Source: Xanthomonas cannabis pv. cannabis (GTDB lineage Bacteria; Pseudomonadota; Gammaproteobacteria; Xanthomonadales; Xanthomonadaceae). From it: a DNA stretch of 61,748 bases. Shown piece by piece: positions 44,594-52,410 of the stretch. The stretch lies in the NCBI RefSeq assembly GCF_000802365.1, contig NZ_JSZE01000008.1, positions 1 through 61,748 of the forward strand, read 5' to 3'. Each line of letters opens with the position of its first letter. Within the stretch, counting starts at the first letter, position 1. The notes under the pieces are model-generated. The model ran no database searches and had not been told where the DNA came from. It worked only from the letters and a program-made list of their open reading frames with translations. The position numbers and the translations under genes are program-made.

Positions 44594-45489
44594 GCGTACA
44601 CAGCACCACCATGAGCGCGAGCGCCGCCGACGGGCACCACTGGCAGGTGATGCGCTACGCGCCGGCACAACCACTGGCCGCGCTGCTATGGCTGCCGGCC
44701 TTGGGCGTGGCGGCGCGGCATTATCAACCGTTCGCGCAGGTGCTCGCATCGGCCGGCATCGCGGTGTATCTGCACGAATGGCGTGGCAATGGCAGCAGCA
44801 GCCTGCGCCCGTCGCGCGAGCACGATTGGGGCTACCGCACGCTGCTGGCCGAGGATCTTCCGGCCAGCCACGCCTTGCTGGATCGGCACGACCCGCAACT
44901 TCCACGCATCCTGGGCGGCCATAGCCTGGGCGGCCAACTGGCCTGCTGTCACGCCGCGCTGCGGCTCACGCCGGCGACGCATGCCTCTCCGCTTGCACAG
45001 CTGTGGCTGGTGGCCAGCGGCTCGCCCTACTGGCGCCATTTTCCGCGCCCCATGCGCTATGGCCTGCCATTGGCATTTCGCGCCCTGCCGTGGCTGGCAA
45101 AGCTGCAAGGCGTGTTGCATGGGCGCAAGCTCGGCTTTGGCGGGACCGAAGCGCGCGGCCTGATCGCCGACTGGGCACAGGTAGGCCGCAGCAACCGCTA
45201 TCGCGCCGCCGGCGCGACCTGGGATCTGGAACATGCACTGGGCGCATTGACCACTCCGATCACTGCGCTGACCTTCGCACGCGACAACTTCGGCCCGCCG
45301 GCGGCGTTGCACGCACTGCTGGGCAAGATGCCGCAGGCACATGCCCGGCTGCAGCACCTGCAGGATGCGCAGCTGGGCGTGCGCAGCGATCACTTCGCAT
45401 GGATGAAGGCGCCCGCTGCAGTGGCTGCCGCGCTCGTTGGCAGCCTTGATGTCGAGGCCAACGGCAATCGAAGTTCACAAGGGGATTGA
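44590..45489 (+). CDS. Alpha/beta hydrolase
   Basis: A 299-residue alpha/beta-hydrolase fold protein. It has the oxyanion region LLWLPALGVAARHYQPFAQVLASAGIAVYLHEWRGNG, the nucleophile elbow GGHSLGGQLA (Ser about residue 118) and a late His in LGVRSDHFAWM. The catalytic acid is probably the Asp in LTFARDNFGPP. It resembles the predicted YheT/serine-aminopeptidase-like group; the substrate cannot be told. The ATG at 44590 overlaps the thiD stop, so it is coupled to thiD, but no link with thiamine is evident. Confidence 0.82.
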   Translation: MSVHSTTMSASAADGHHWQVMRYAPAQPLAALLWLPALGVAARHYQPFAQVLASAGIAVYLHEWRGNGSSSLRPSREHDWGYRTLLAEDLPASHALLDRHDPQLPRILGGHSLGGQLACCHAALRLTPATHASPLAQLWLVASGSPYWRHFPRPMRYGLPLAFRALPWLAKLQGVLHGRKLGFGGTEARGLIADWAQVGRSNRYRAAGATWDLEHALGALTTPITALTFARDNFGPPAALHALLGKMPQAHARLQHLQDAQLGVRSDHFAWMKAPAAVAAALVGSLDVEANGNRSSQGD

Positions 45490-45529
45490 CGAGTACGTCA
45501 GGCATCCGCATAATTCCGCTCCTGACGAG

Positions 45530-45606
45530 GCGCCCGTAGCTCAGTTGGATAGAGTACCTGGCTACGAACCAGGCGGTCGGGAGTTCGAATCTCTCCGGGC
45601 GCACCA
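45530..45606 (+). tRNA. tRNA-Arg (anticodon ACG), copy 1
   Basis: 77 nt with encoded CCA. Acceptor arms GCGCCCG and CGGGCGC, anticodon stem CCTGG/CCAGG around CTACGAA, giving anticodon ACG (inosine-modified in bacteria, reading CGU/CGC/CGA). Identical to copy 2. Confidence 0.97.
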
Positions 45607-45620
45607 TCTTCAGGAACCAC

Positions 45621-45648
45621 AAAAGACAGCATTGAACCGCTGTCTTTT
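45621..45648 (+). terminator. Terminator-like hairpin between the two tRNA-Arg genes
   Basis: AAAAGACAGC, eight-base loop, GCTGTCTTTT: a 10-bp stem ending in TTTT, 15 bp after copy 1. Confidence 0.7.
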
Positions 45649-45699
45649 CAGTTAAACGTCCAGCTGTGTTGCAGCGGATGGCAAGTCAAAACAAGATAT

Positions 45700-45776
45700 G
45701 CGCCCGTAGCTCAGTTGGATAGAGTACCTGGCTACGAACCAGGCGGTCGGGAGTTCGAATCTCTCCGGGCGCACCA
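45700..45776 (+). tRNA. tRNA-Arg (anticodon ACG), copy 2
   Basis: 77 nt, base-for-base the same as the copy at 45530-45606, beginning 93 bp after that copy ends. Encoded CCA at 45774-45776. Confidence 0.97.
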
Positions 45777-45790
45777 ATCTTGAAGAAAAC

Positions 45791-45814
45791 GACCAGCTTG
45801 CTGGTCTTTTTTTT
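45791..45814 (+). terminator. Intrinsic terminator after tRNA-Arg copy 2
   Basis: GACCAGC/GCTGGTC stem with a very tight loop, followed by eight T residues, 15 bp after the tRNA. Confidence 0.88.
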
Positions 45815-46019
45815 GCCCGTCGTTTGCTTCCTGCCCTGCACGTCCGGCATGCAGCCACGCAAGGACGAGCCGCGGCATGACGCTGGAAACCAGGACAAGA
45901 TCGCCGATACGCTCAACACCCGGGACATGGGTTGCCGCGCGCATCGCCGTGCAGGCAGAACGGTCGCACTGCCGAAGCAAGCGACTTTCACTGCGCACGT
46001 CGACGCCTGCACACGACGA

Positions 46020-47012
46020 TCAAGCCGTTGTGCGCACCGCTTCCACCTCGCCCACCACCACGACCGGCAACAACGAGGTCACCGGATGGCCGGCGTCGCG
46101 CCATGCATCCAGCCCGCCGCGCAGCGGGCGCACATCGCGATAGCCACGCTCACGCATCCGCCCCGCCAACCAGGCCGCAGAGACTTCGTCCGGGCATGCG
46201 CAATAAATCACCACACTGCGCTCGCGCGGCACGCTGGCCAGGATCTGCGCAAGCTGACGCTCGTCGGCGAATACCGCGCCAGGGATCGTGTAGGGCTGCA
46301 GGTCGCGATACCCCGGTGCCCGGATATCCAGCACGGTGGGCCGCAGGCTTTCATCGCCATCCAGCAACGGCACCAGTTCGTCCACCGCGATGCGCGCATG
46401 GTCCAGCGACCGCAGCAGGCTGTGGCGGCGCCACCAGCGCCAGCCGACGTAGCCCGCCAACAGCGCTACGAGCACCGCCACGGCTCCCGAGCCCAGCTCC
46501 GACAGGAAGCCGAGCACATCCTGCACCTGATCGGCGAACACGGCCCCCAGGCCCAGCCCGACCAGGGCCCACAGCGAGGCACCGAACGCGTCGTAGCGCA
46601 GGAAGGCGCCGGGCCGTACCCGCATCGCGCCGGCCATGGGCACCGACACCATCGACAAGCCCGGCACGAACTTGGCCACGGCCAGCACCCGCACACCCCA
46701 GCGCGAGAAAAACCGCTCGGTCTGCTTCATGCAGGTATCGCGCGACAGCGACAACCGGCATAGCGACTGCAAGGTGCGGTTACCGAAACGACGGCCGGCC
46801 AGATACCAGGCCAGATCGCCCAGCAGGCTGGCCAATACCGACACGCCCCACGCCGCCAGACCGGCCAGCCACGCATCGCTACCACCGCGCAGCGCGTAAC
46901 CGGCTCCAACCAGCACCAGTGTCGGCAACGCCGGGACCGGCAGCCCGAGCGACAATGCCAGTACGTTGGCGAATACCAGCGCCAATCCGTACTGTTCGAT
47001 CAAGCCTTGCAT
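46020..47012 (-). CDS. DedA-family membrane protein fused to a rhodanese domain
   Basis: A 330-residue inner-membrane protein. Residues 1-195 form the DedA (SNARE-associated/VTT) domain with FGNRTLQSLCRLSLSRDTCMKQTERFFSRWGVRVLAVAKFVPGLSMVSVPMAGAMRV, the signature of this family, which is linked to lipid flipping and envelope homeostasis. A basic hinge (WRWWRRHSLLRSLDHAR) leads to a rhodanese domain (about 205-315) with active-site Cys271 in VVIYCACPDEVSAAWLAGRM. The loop CACPDE differs from the CRxGxR-type loop of sulfurtransferases. The fusion is seen directly; what the rhodanese part does is unknown. Confidence 0.9.
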   Translation of the reverse strand: MQGLIEQYGLALVFANVLALSLGLPVPALPTLVLVGAGYALRGGSDAWLAGLAAWGVSVLASLLGDLAWYLAGRRFGNRTLQSLCRLSLSRDTCMKQTERFFSRWGVRVLAVAKFVPGLSMVSVPMAGAMRVRPGAFLRYDAFGASLWALVGLGLGAVFADQVQDVLGFLSELGSGAVAVLVALLAGYVGWRWWRRHSLLRSLDHARIAVDELVPLLDGDESLRPTVLDIRAPGYRDLQPYTIPGAVFADERQLAQILASVPRERSVVIYCACPDEVSAAWLAGRMRERGYRDVRPLRGGLDAWRDAGHPVTSLLPVVVVGEVEAVRTTA

Positions 47013-47056
47013 GCGGGGACCCTGCGCGACGGCGAGCGGCCATTATCCGCCCTTGG

Positions 47057-48001
47057 TCATGCCACCGGCTGCCTGGCAGCAACGAAACGATACGTTTCGG
47101 CAAGCGACTGCAACCAGTGCGCGAACAAGTGGTCCCGACGCAGGGCGCGCCGCCACCACCCAAGCGCCTCGCCCTCCTCGCCCGGCCGCCACGCCAGGTA
47201 GAACGTCTCGTCGGCTTTGGGGGTTTCCACGGGCACCTCGACCAGCAGGCCGTCGTGCAGCGCGCCGCGTGCGTACGGCTCGGGCAGGAAGCCGTAGCCG
47301 GCACCGCCAAGCTGCAACAGCAGCTTGGTGTGCATGTCCGGCACGGTCAGCACATCGCGCCCGGACAACAGGCCGACGGTACGCGGCAGCAGACGCCGCG
47401 CCGAGTCCGCTACGGCAATCGCCCGATGCTCGGCCAGCTCGGCCACGCCCAGTCGTTGCGCGCCCGCCAGAGGATGCGTGGCCGCAACCGCGAACACGAA
47501 GCGCAAGGTGCCGATCGGCTCGGCGACATAGCCGCCACCGCTCGGCCCCTCGCCGGCCGCCACGATCAGGTCCACACGCCGGTCCAGCAAGGCCTCCCAA
47601 CTGCCAGACAGCGATTCGCTGAGCACGCGCAGCCGGGTGCTGTCGGCCACCGTGTAGAAGTCCAGGATCTGCGGTTGCAACAACGCCGCCGGCAGGACCG
47701 CGTCCAGCCCGATCGCGAAATCCGACTCCCAACCCGAGGCTACCCGCCGCACCCGCACCTCCAGCTCCTGCGCGGCGCGCAACAGATGCCGCCCTTCGCG
47801 CAATAGCTCGCGCCCGGCCTGCGTCGGCGTCGCCTTGGGCCCGACCCGCTCGAACAGCTGCACTCCCAGGTCCTCTTCCAGCTTGGACACCGTGTAGGAG
47901 ATGGTCGAGGGCACCTTGAACAACACCTTGGCCGCCGCGGCAAAGGAACCACGGCGGTCGATCGCATCCAGGATCTGCAAGGCCTCGAGGCTGATTTTCA
48001 T
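47057..48001 (-). CDS. LysR-family transcriptional regulator
   Basis: A 314-residue regulator with a winged helix (MKISLEALQILDAIDRRGSFAAAAKVLFKVPSTISYTVSKLEEDLGVQLFERVGPKATPTQAGRELL) and a substrate-binding domain. It is divergent from the pirin gene with 136 bp between starts. LysR regulators of this type commonly neighbour and activate pirin genes in Proteobacteria, so pirin is the likely target; the inducer is not known. Confidence 0.9.
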   Translation of the reverse strand: MKISLEALQILDAIDRRGSFAAAAKVLFKVPSTISYTVSKLEEDLGVQLFERVGPKATPTQAGRELLREGRHLLRAAQELEVRVRRVASGWESDFAIGLDAVLPAALLQPQILDFYTVADSTRLRVLSESLSGSWEALLDRRVDLIVAAGEGPSGGGYVAEPIGTLRFVFAVAATHPLAGAQRLGVAELAEHRAIAVADSARRLLPRTVGLLSGRDVLTVPDMHTKLLLQLGGAGYGFLPEPYARGALHDGLLVEVPVETPKADETFYLAWRPGEEGEALGWWRRALRRDHLFAHWLQSLAETYRFVAARQPVA

Positions 48002-48137
48002 TGTTCGAATTTTTCGATGATAGCGGCCAAATCTACTCGCTTTTTATCCCGCCCGTACAAGCAGAGACTACGCATCAAGCCGCTGGGACAGCAATTCAGT
48101 CCCCGGCGCCAATTCGAATCTTTCAAGGAGCAGCATC

Positions 48138-48839
48138 ATGTTGAATGTCCGCAAGAGCGAAACCCGTGGCCGCGCCGAACACGGCTGGCTGTCCTCGCGC
48201 CATACCTTCTCCTTCGCCAGCTACCACGATCCGCGCCATATGGGCATCGGCCCGCTGCGGGTGATCAACGAAGACAAGGTGGTTCCGGGCGAAGGCTTCG
48301 GCACCCACGCCCACCGCGACATGGAGATCATTTCCTACGTCCTGGGCGGCGCGCTGGAGCACAAGGACAGCATGGGCACCGGTTCGGTGCTGCACTACGG
48401 CGATGTGCAGCGCATGAGCGCGGGCAGCGGCGTGACCCATAGCGAGTTCAATCACTCGTCCAGCGAGCCGGTGCACTTCCTGCAGATCTGGGTGATGCCC
48501 GAGCGCAACGGCATCGAACCGAGCTACGAAGAAAAGCACTTCGATGCCGACAGCAAGCGCAACCAACTGCGCCTGATCGCCTCGCCCGGCGGCGAAGACG
48601 GTTCGCTCCGGTTGCACCAGGATGCACGCCTGTATGCCTCGATCCTGGACGGCGATGCACGCCTGCAACAACCGCTGGCCGAAGGGCGCATCGGCTACGT
48701 GCAGGTGGCGCGCGGCAGCCTCAGCATCAATGGGCAGGCATTGTCGGCCGGCGATGCCGTGCAGATCATCGGCGAACCGGAGATCGTGCTGGCCGATGCC
48801 CGCGATGCAGAAGTGCTGGTCTTCGATCTGCCCAAGTAA
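48138..48839 (+). CDS. Pirin-family protein (YhhW-like)
   Basis: A 233-residue bicupin. The N-terminal cupin has the metal-site motifs GTHAHRDMEIISYVLGGALEHKDSMG and SAGSGVTHSEFNHSSSEPVHFLQIWVMP, whose His/His/His/Glu set binds iron in this family. YhhW of E. coli shows quercetin 2,3-dioxygenase activity in vitro; the natural role is unclear. An AAGGAG site precedes the start. It ends at a strong terminator shared with the convergent chemoreceptor gene. Confidence 0.93.
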   Translation: MLNVRKSETRGRAEHGWLSSRHTFSFASYHDPRHMGIGPLRVINEDKVVPGEGFGTHAHRDMEIISYVLGGALEHKDSMGTGSVLHYGDVQRMSAGSGVTHSEFNHSSSEPVHFLQIWVMPERNGIEPSYEEKHFDADSKRNQLRLIASPGGEDGSLRLHQDARLYASILDGDARLQQPLAEGRIGYVQVARGSLSINGQALSAGDAVQIIGEPEIVLADARDAEVLVFDLPK

Positions 48840-48906
48840 GTGCCGATACGCCACTGCGGCACGCGCAGGCTTGCGCGGCCTGCATCGGGCGGGGGCACGC
48901 GTCAAA

Positions 48907-48936
48907 ACACAAAGCCCGCTTCTGCGGGCTTTGTGT
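48907..48936. terminator. Bidirectional terminator between pirin and the chemoreceptor gene
   Basis: Perfect 13-bp stem ACACAAAGCCCGC / GCGGGCTTTGTGT with a TTCT loop. Confidence 0.85.
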
Positions 48937-49025
48937 CGTATGCGGGTGTCCTCGTCCTGTCATCCACGTCTGACGCCCCTGGCAGACATCATGCCGCGCT
49001 GATGCCTCCATGTACCGCCTTGTGC

Positions 49026-51011
49026 CTAGGCCGCCTGCGGCTTCATGTCCGGCGCGCCGGCTGCCGCAGCGCCGGGATCGTCACCATTGACCAGCGCGAA
49101 CAATGCGTCGGCATCGGCTTCCAGCACACGCGCCGATCGCGCCAGATCATCGACCATCTGTGCCTGGTCGCGCGCCTGCACGCCGATCGATTGCAGCGCC
49201 GTGTTGGCGGTCGAAATGTCCTGCGCCTGCTCCTGGCTGGCCGCCGCGATCTGCTCCACGGTCGCGGTGACGCGCAGCACCGAGGTCACCACATCCTGCA
49301 TGACGACACCAGCCTGTTCGGCCAGGCGCGAGCCATCGCCGACCTGGTCGGTCGCGTTGTCGATCAGCGAGCGGATTTCCTTGGCCGAAACGCTGCAGCG
49401 CTGCGCCAGACTGCGCACTTCGGTCGCCACCACGGCAAAGCCACGGCCCTGCTCGCCCGCCCGCGCCGCTTCCACGGCCGCATTGAGCGCCAGGATATTG
49501 GTCTGGAAGGCAATGCCGTCGATGACCTCGATGATCTGACCGATCCGGTCGGTGGCCGAACGGATGCCGGCCGTGGTCTTGACCACGTCGGCAATCACGT
49601 CCGCACCGCGCCGCGCCACGGTAGCCGACTCCTCGGCCATGCGTCGCGCCGAGCCGGCATTGTCGGAGTTGGCGCGCACCGTCGCGGCCAGCTGATCGAT
49701 CGTTCCGGACGTCTGCGCCACCGCGCTGGACTGCGTGGACACGCGGTTGACCAGATCCTGGTTGCTTGCGGAAATATGATGCGACTCGCGCTGCACGTTC
49801 TGCGCGATGCTCATGGTCTGCCGCATGAGGTCGCGCATGCGTTCGGTCGAGCGCACCTGGTCGGTCACGTCGGTGGCGTACTTGACCACCTTGTACGGGC
49901 GCCCGGACACATCCAGGATCGGGTTGTAGGACGCCTGGATCCACACCGCACTGCCGTCCTTGTGCAGGCGGCGATACCGGCCCACATCGAACTGGCCGCG
50001 CGCCAGCTTCGCCCAGAAGTGGCGGTACTCGTCGGATGCGCGGTAGGCGGCATCGACAAAGACGCCATGGTGCTTGCCGATCGCCTCTTCCGCCGCATAC
50101 CCGAGAATCGCCAGAAAGTTGTCGTTGGCAGCCAGCACGCGGCCGTCGAGATCGAACTCGATGACCCCCATCACCTTGTCGATGGCGCGCATGCGGCCAT
50201 CCGCATCGGCGGAATCGATCACCTGGCGCGTCACATCGGTGGCGTACTTGACGACCTTGTATGGGCGACCCAATGCATCGAGGACCGGGTTGTAGGACGC
50301 CTGGATCCATACCTCGCCACCGTCCTTGCCGACGCGCTTGTAGCGACCGGCATCGAATTCCCCGCGACCAAGCGCGTCCCAGAACGCACGATAGGCGGCC
50401 GACTGACGCGTTTGCGCATCCACGAACATGCCGTGGTGTTTGCCACGGATCTCGTCGAGCCGATAGCCCATCACCTGCAGGAAGTTCTGGTTGGCATCGA
50501 GCACCGTGCCATCCAGCGAAAATTCGATGACTGCCATGACTTTGTCGATTGCGTCGATCCGCCCTTCGAAATCGGCGGTCTGCCGCACCTGCTCGGTAAT
50601 GTCGGTGGCGTACTTCACCACGCGGTAGGCCTTGCCCGCTCGGTCCAGCAATGGATTGTAGGAGGCATTGATCCAGACCTCGCGGCCGTGCTTGTCCAGG
50701 CGGCAGAAACGCCCTGCGTTGAAATCGCCGCGCCGCAGCGCCGCCCAGAACTGGCGATAGCTATCGCTGTCGTGATCGCTCTTGGTCACGAACATGCGGT
50801 GATGCTGGCCAACGACCTCTTCGCGCCGGTACCCCATCAACGACAGGAAGTTCTGATTGACCTCGAGAATGCGGCCATCCAGATCGAATTCGATCACCCC
50901 CATTACCCGGTCCACCGCGTTGGCCTTGTGCTGCAACCCACGGCTCCAGGAAGAGAACAGGCGTCCAAGCAACGATAGGCGCATCACATCGACATCCGAG
51001 ATATGGGTCAC
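49026..51011 (-). CDS. Soluble methyl-accepting chemotaxis protein with three tandem PAS domains
   Basis: A 661-residue cytoplasmic chemoreceptor; there is no signal peptide or membrane segment. Three PAS/PAC units repeat with an exact 122-residue period, beginning at residues 33, 155 and 277 ([30 protein letters not shown]) and each ending in VVKYATD(I/V)T. The signalling domain follows, with the conserved hairpin tip [40 protein letters not shown]. The C-terminus ([10 protein letters not shown]) lacks the CheR-binding pentapeptide. The layout resembles BdlA-like and Aer-2-like soluble receptors that sense redox or oxygen; any cofactor here is unproven. It is monocistronic. Confidence 0.93.
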   Translation of the reverse strand: MTHISDVDVMRLSLLGRLFSSWSRGLQHKANAVDRVMGVIEFDLDGRILEVNQNFLSLMGYRREEVVGQHHRMFVTKSDHDSDSYRQFWAALRRGDFNAGRFCRLDKHGREVWINASYNPLLDRAGKAYRVVKYATDITEQVRQTADFEGRIDAIDKVMAVIEFSLDGTVLDANQNFLQVMGYRLDEIRGKHHGMFVDAQTRQSAAYRAFWDALGRGEFDAGRYKRVGKDGGEVWIQASYNPVLDALGRPYKVVKYATDVTRQVIDSADADGRMRAIDKVMGVIEFDLDGRVLAANDNFLAILGYAAEEAIGKHHGVFVDAAYRASDEYRHFWAKLARGQFDVGRYRRLHKDGSAVWIQASYNPILDVSGRPYKVVKYATDVTDQVRSTERMRDLMRQTMSIAQNVQRESHHISASNQDLVNRVSTQSSAVAQTSGTIDQLAATVRANSDNAGSARRMAEESATVARRGADVIADVVKTTAGIRSATDRIGQIIEVIDGIAFQTNILALNAAVEAARAGEQGRGFAVVATEVRSLAQRCSVSAKEIRSLIDNATDQVGDGSRLAEQAGVVMQDVVTSVLRVTATVEQIAAASQEQAQDISTANTALQSIGVQARDQAQMVDDLARSARVLEADADALFALVNGDDPGAAAAGAPDMKPQAA

Positions 51012-51830
51012 CCCCTTAACGACCTGCGCGCCGGTTACTTGACCGCAATTGCAACCGGCGTCTCGCGCGGTTCAGATGCAGCCACGTTGCAAGCCGACCT
51101 CAACCAGGCAGGTTCATCGTGGGAACATCCAGACGGCCGTCTTGGCCGCCGGCCTCACTGCCTCAATCGATAAGTAGACGCGCGTCAACAGCGTGGCCTG
51201 CACGGGCGATGCCATGAGCTTCGGATCCAGATACGACCGAGCCCACCAGCTGGATCTTGAAGGCGCTGCATATGCGCAGGAGCAGGTCGTCGTGTCAGAT
51301 CAGCCATTGCCTGAGTTGCACGCACCCCAGCGATGGACACTGCGCGCGCACACGGAGTTGGTTTGCCGCAACCAGCTGCAGTGAAGCTCACAATGGTCGA
51401 TACCCGGCACCAGGGATCACTGGTCGGCCGTCACTTCCAGGCGCAGGCCGCCTGCACGCCCGGCGACGTGACTGCGTTTCTCGCAGCACAGCTGCGCATT
51501 GCGTGCTCACGCATCGGGTCGGACGCACAGGAACGACACGTGAGTGCAACGCACGTCGTCGCAATGCGCGATCATCGTTCGGCATTCGGCGTTCGGCATG
51601 GCAGCAGTGAGAACAGCGAAAAGCCGGATGACCAGATCATGCATTCGCTGCGATGGCTGCCACGCAGTCCGCGTTGCAGGCGCAAAGCAACCGGAATCGA
51701 TCAGGAATCCCCAATCGGATGGAACGCGGAATGGAGTCGATGCGCCATCATCCGCGATCTGCCATTGGCCGCTTTACCACGTGCCGCTTCGCAGACAGTC
51801 GCACGCCGAAACGCTCCTTACCCAAACCAA
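51012..51830. other. 820-bp intergenic region without a convincing gene
   Basis: Between the chemoreceptor start and the tRNA-Ser terminator. Several overlapping open frames exist, but the longest runs through the tRNA-Ser gene and none shows a ribosome binding site or a known protein. It could hide an sRNA or decayed gene; I see no direct sign. Confidence 0.5.
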
Positions 51831-51873
51831 GAACAAAAACAAAAACGCCTGCAAATCAATGATTTGCAGGCGT
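51831..51873 (-). terminator. Intrinsic terminator after tRNA-Ser
   Basis: 13-bp perfect stem AACGCCTGCAAAT / ATTTGCAGGCGTT (51843-51873), followed on the minus strand by a T-rich tail (TTTTTGTTTTTG). Confidence 0.88.
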
Positions 51874-51881
51874 TCGGAACA

Positions 51882-51975
51882 CTGGCGGAGCGAGAGGGAT
51901 TCGAACCCTCGATAGAGCTTTTGACCCTATACTCCCTTAGCAGGGGAGCCCCTTCAGCCGCTCGGGCATCGCTCC
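51882..51975 (-). tRNA. tRNA-Ser (anticodon GCT)
   Basis: 94-nt class II tRNA. Acceptor arms GGAGCGA and TCGCTCC, discriminator G, encoded CCA. The anticodon stem CTCCC/GGGAG encloses CTGCTAA, anticodon GCT (codons AGC/AGU). A long variable arm is present. It lies just downstream of csrA on the same strand, as serV does in E. coli. Confidence 0.96.
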
Positions 51976-52058
51976 AGTTTTTGCGTCCTGCCGCGATGTC
52001 CGTGGCAGGCCGCGAAGAATACCGGGTAACAGGGGCTAACGTAAACCCTTTATGACGA

Positions 52059-52271
52059 TCAATTCGAAGAATCGTCGCCGTGATGCGCGCCAGAGGCAAC
52101 CGGCTCGTCCCCACGTTGGATGCGCTGATAGATCTCTTCGCGATGCACAGCCACATCTTTCGGTGCGGTGATACCGATACGCACCTGATTACCCTTGACG
52201 CCGAGCACGGTAACAGTGACCGAGTCGCCGATCATCAAGGTTTCGCCTACCCGGCGAGTGAGGATCAACAT
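52059..52271 (-). CDS. csrA: Carbon storage regulator CsrA (RsmA)
   Basis: RNA-binding dimer that blocks or stabilises target mRNAs; in Xanthomonas RsmA controls virulence, motility and biofilm. The 70 residues read [51 protein letters not shown], with the RNA-contacting Leu4 and Arg44. An acidic/His tail ([17 protein letters not shown]) extends beyond the E. coli length. An AGGAG site lies nine bases from the ATG. It lies between alaS and tRNA-Ser. Confidence 0.97.
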
Positions 52272-52410
52272 TTTGCAAATCTCCTGGAACCGGTGGGTTT
52301 CCCACCAGCATCGACGGCCTCCTGAGTGAGACGCGCCCTAGGTAAAGGGAATAGACCAGAAATGGTAGCGGGACATCCTGCCAGCCATCAAGGCATAGCA
52401 GGACAAGTGT

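Noticed and set aside
45260..46012. Minus-strand frames of 108-120 residues across the tRNA-Arg genes
   Set aside because: They are the reverse complement of structured tRNA genes and terminators; the shared peptide GAPGEIRTPDRLVRSQ-type sequence is a known false product of antisense tRNA-Arg.
51333..52055. A 240-residue plus-strand open frame
   Set aside because: It runs through the tRNA-Ser gene and its terminator and has no recognisable domain.
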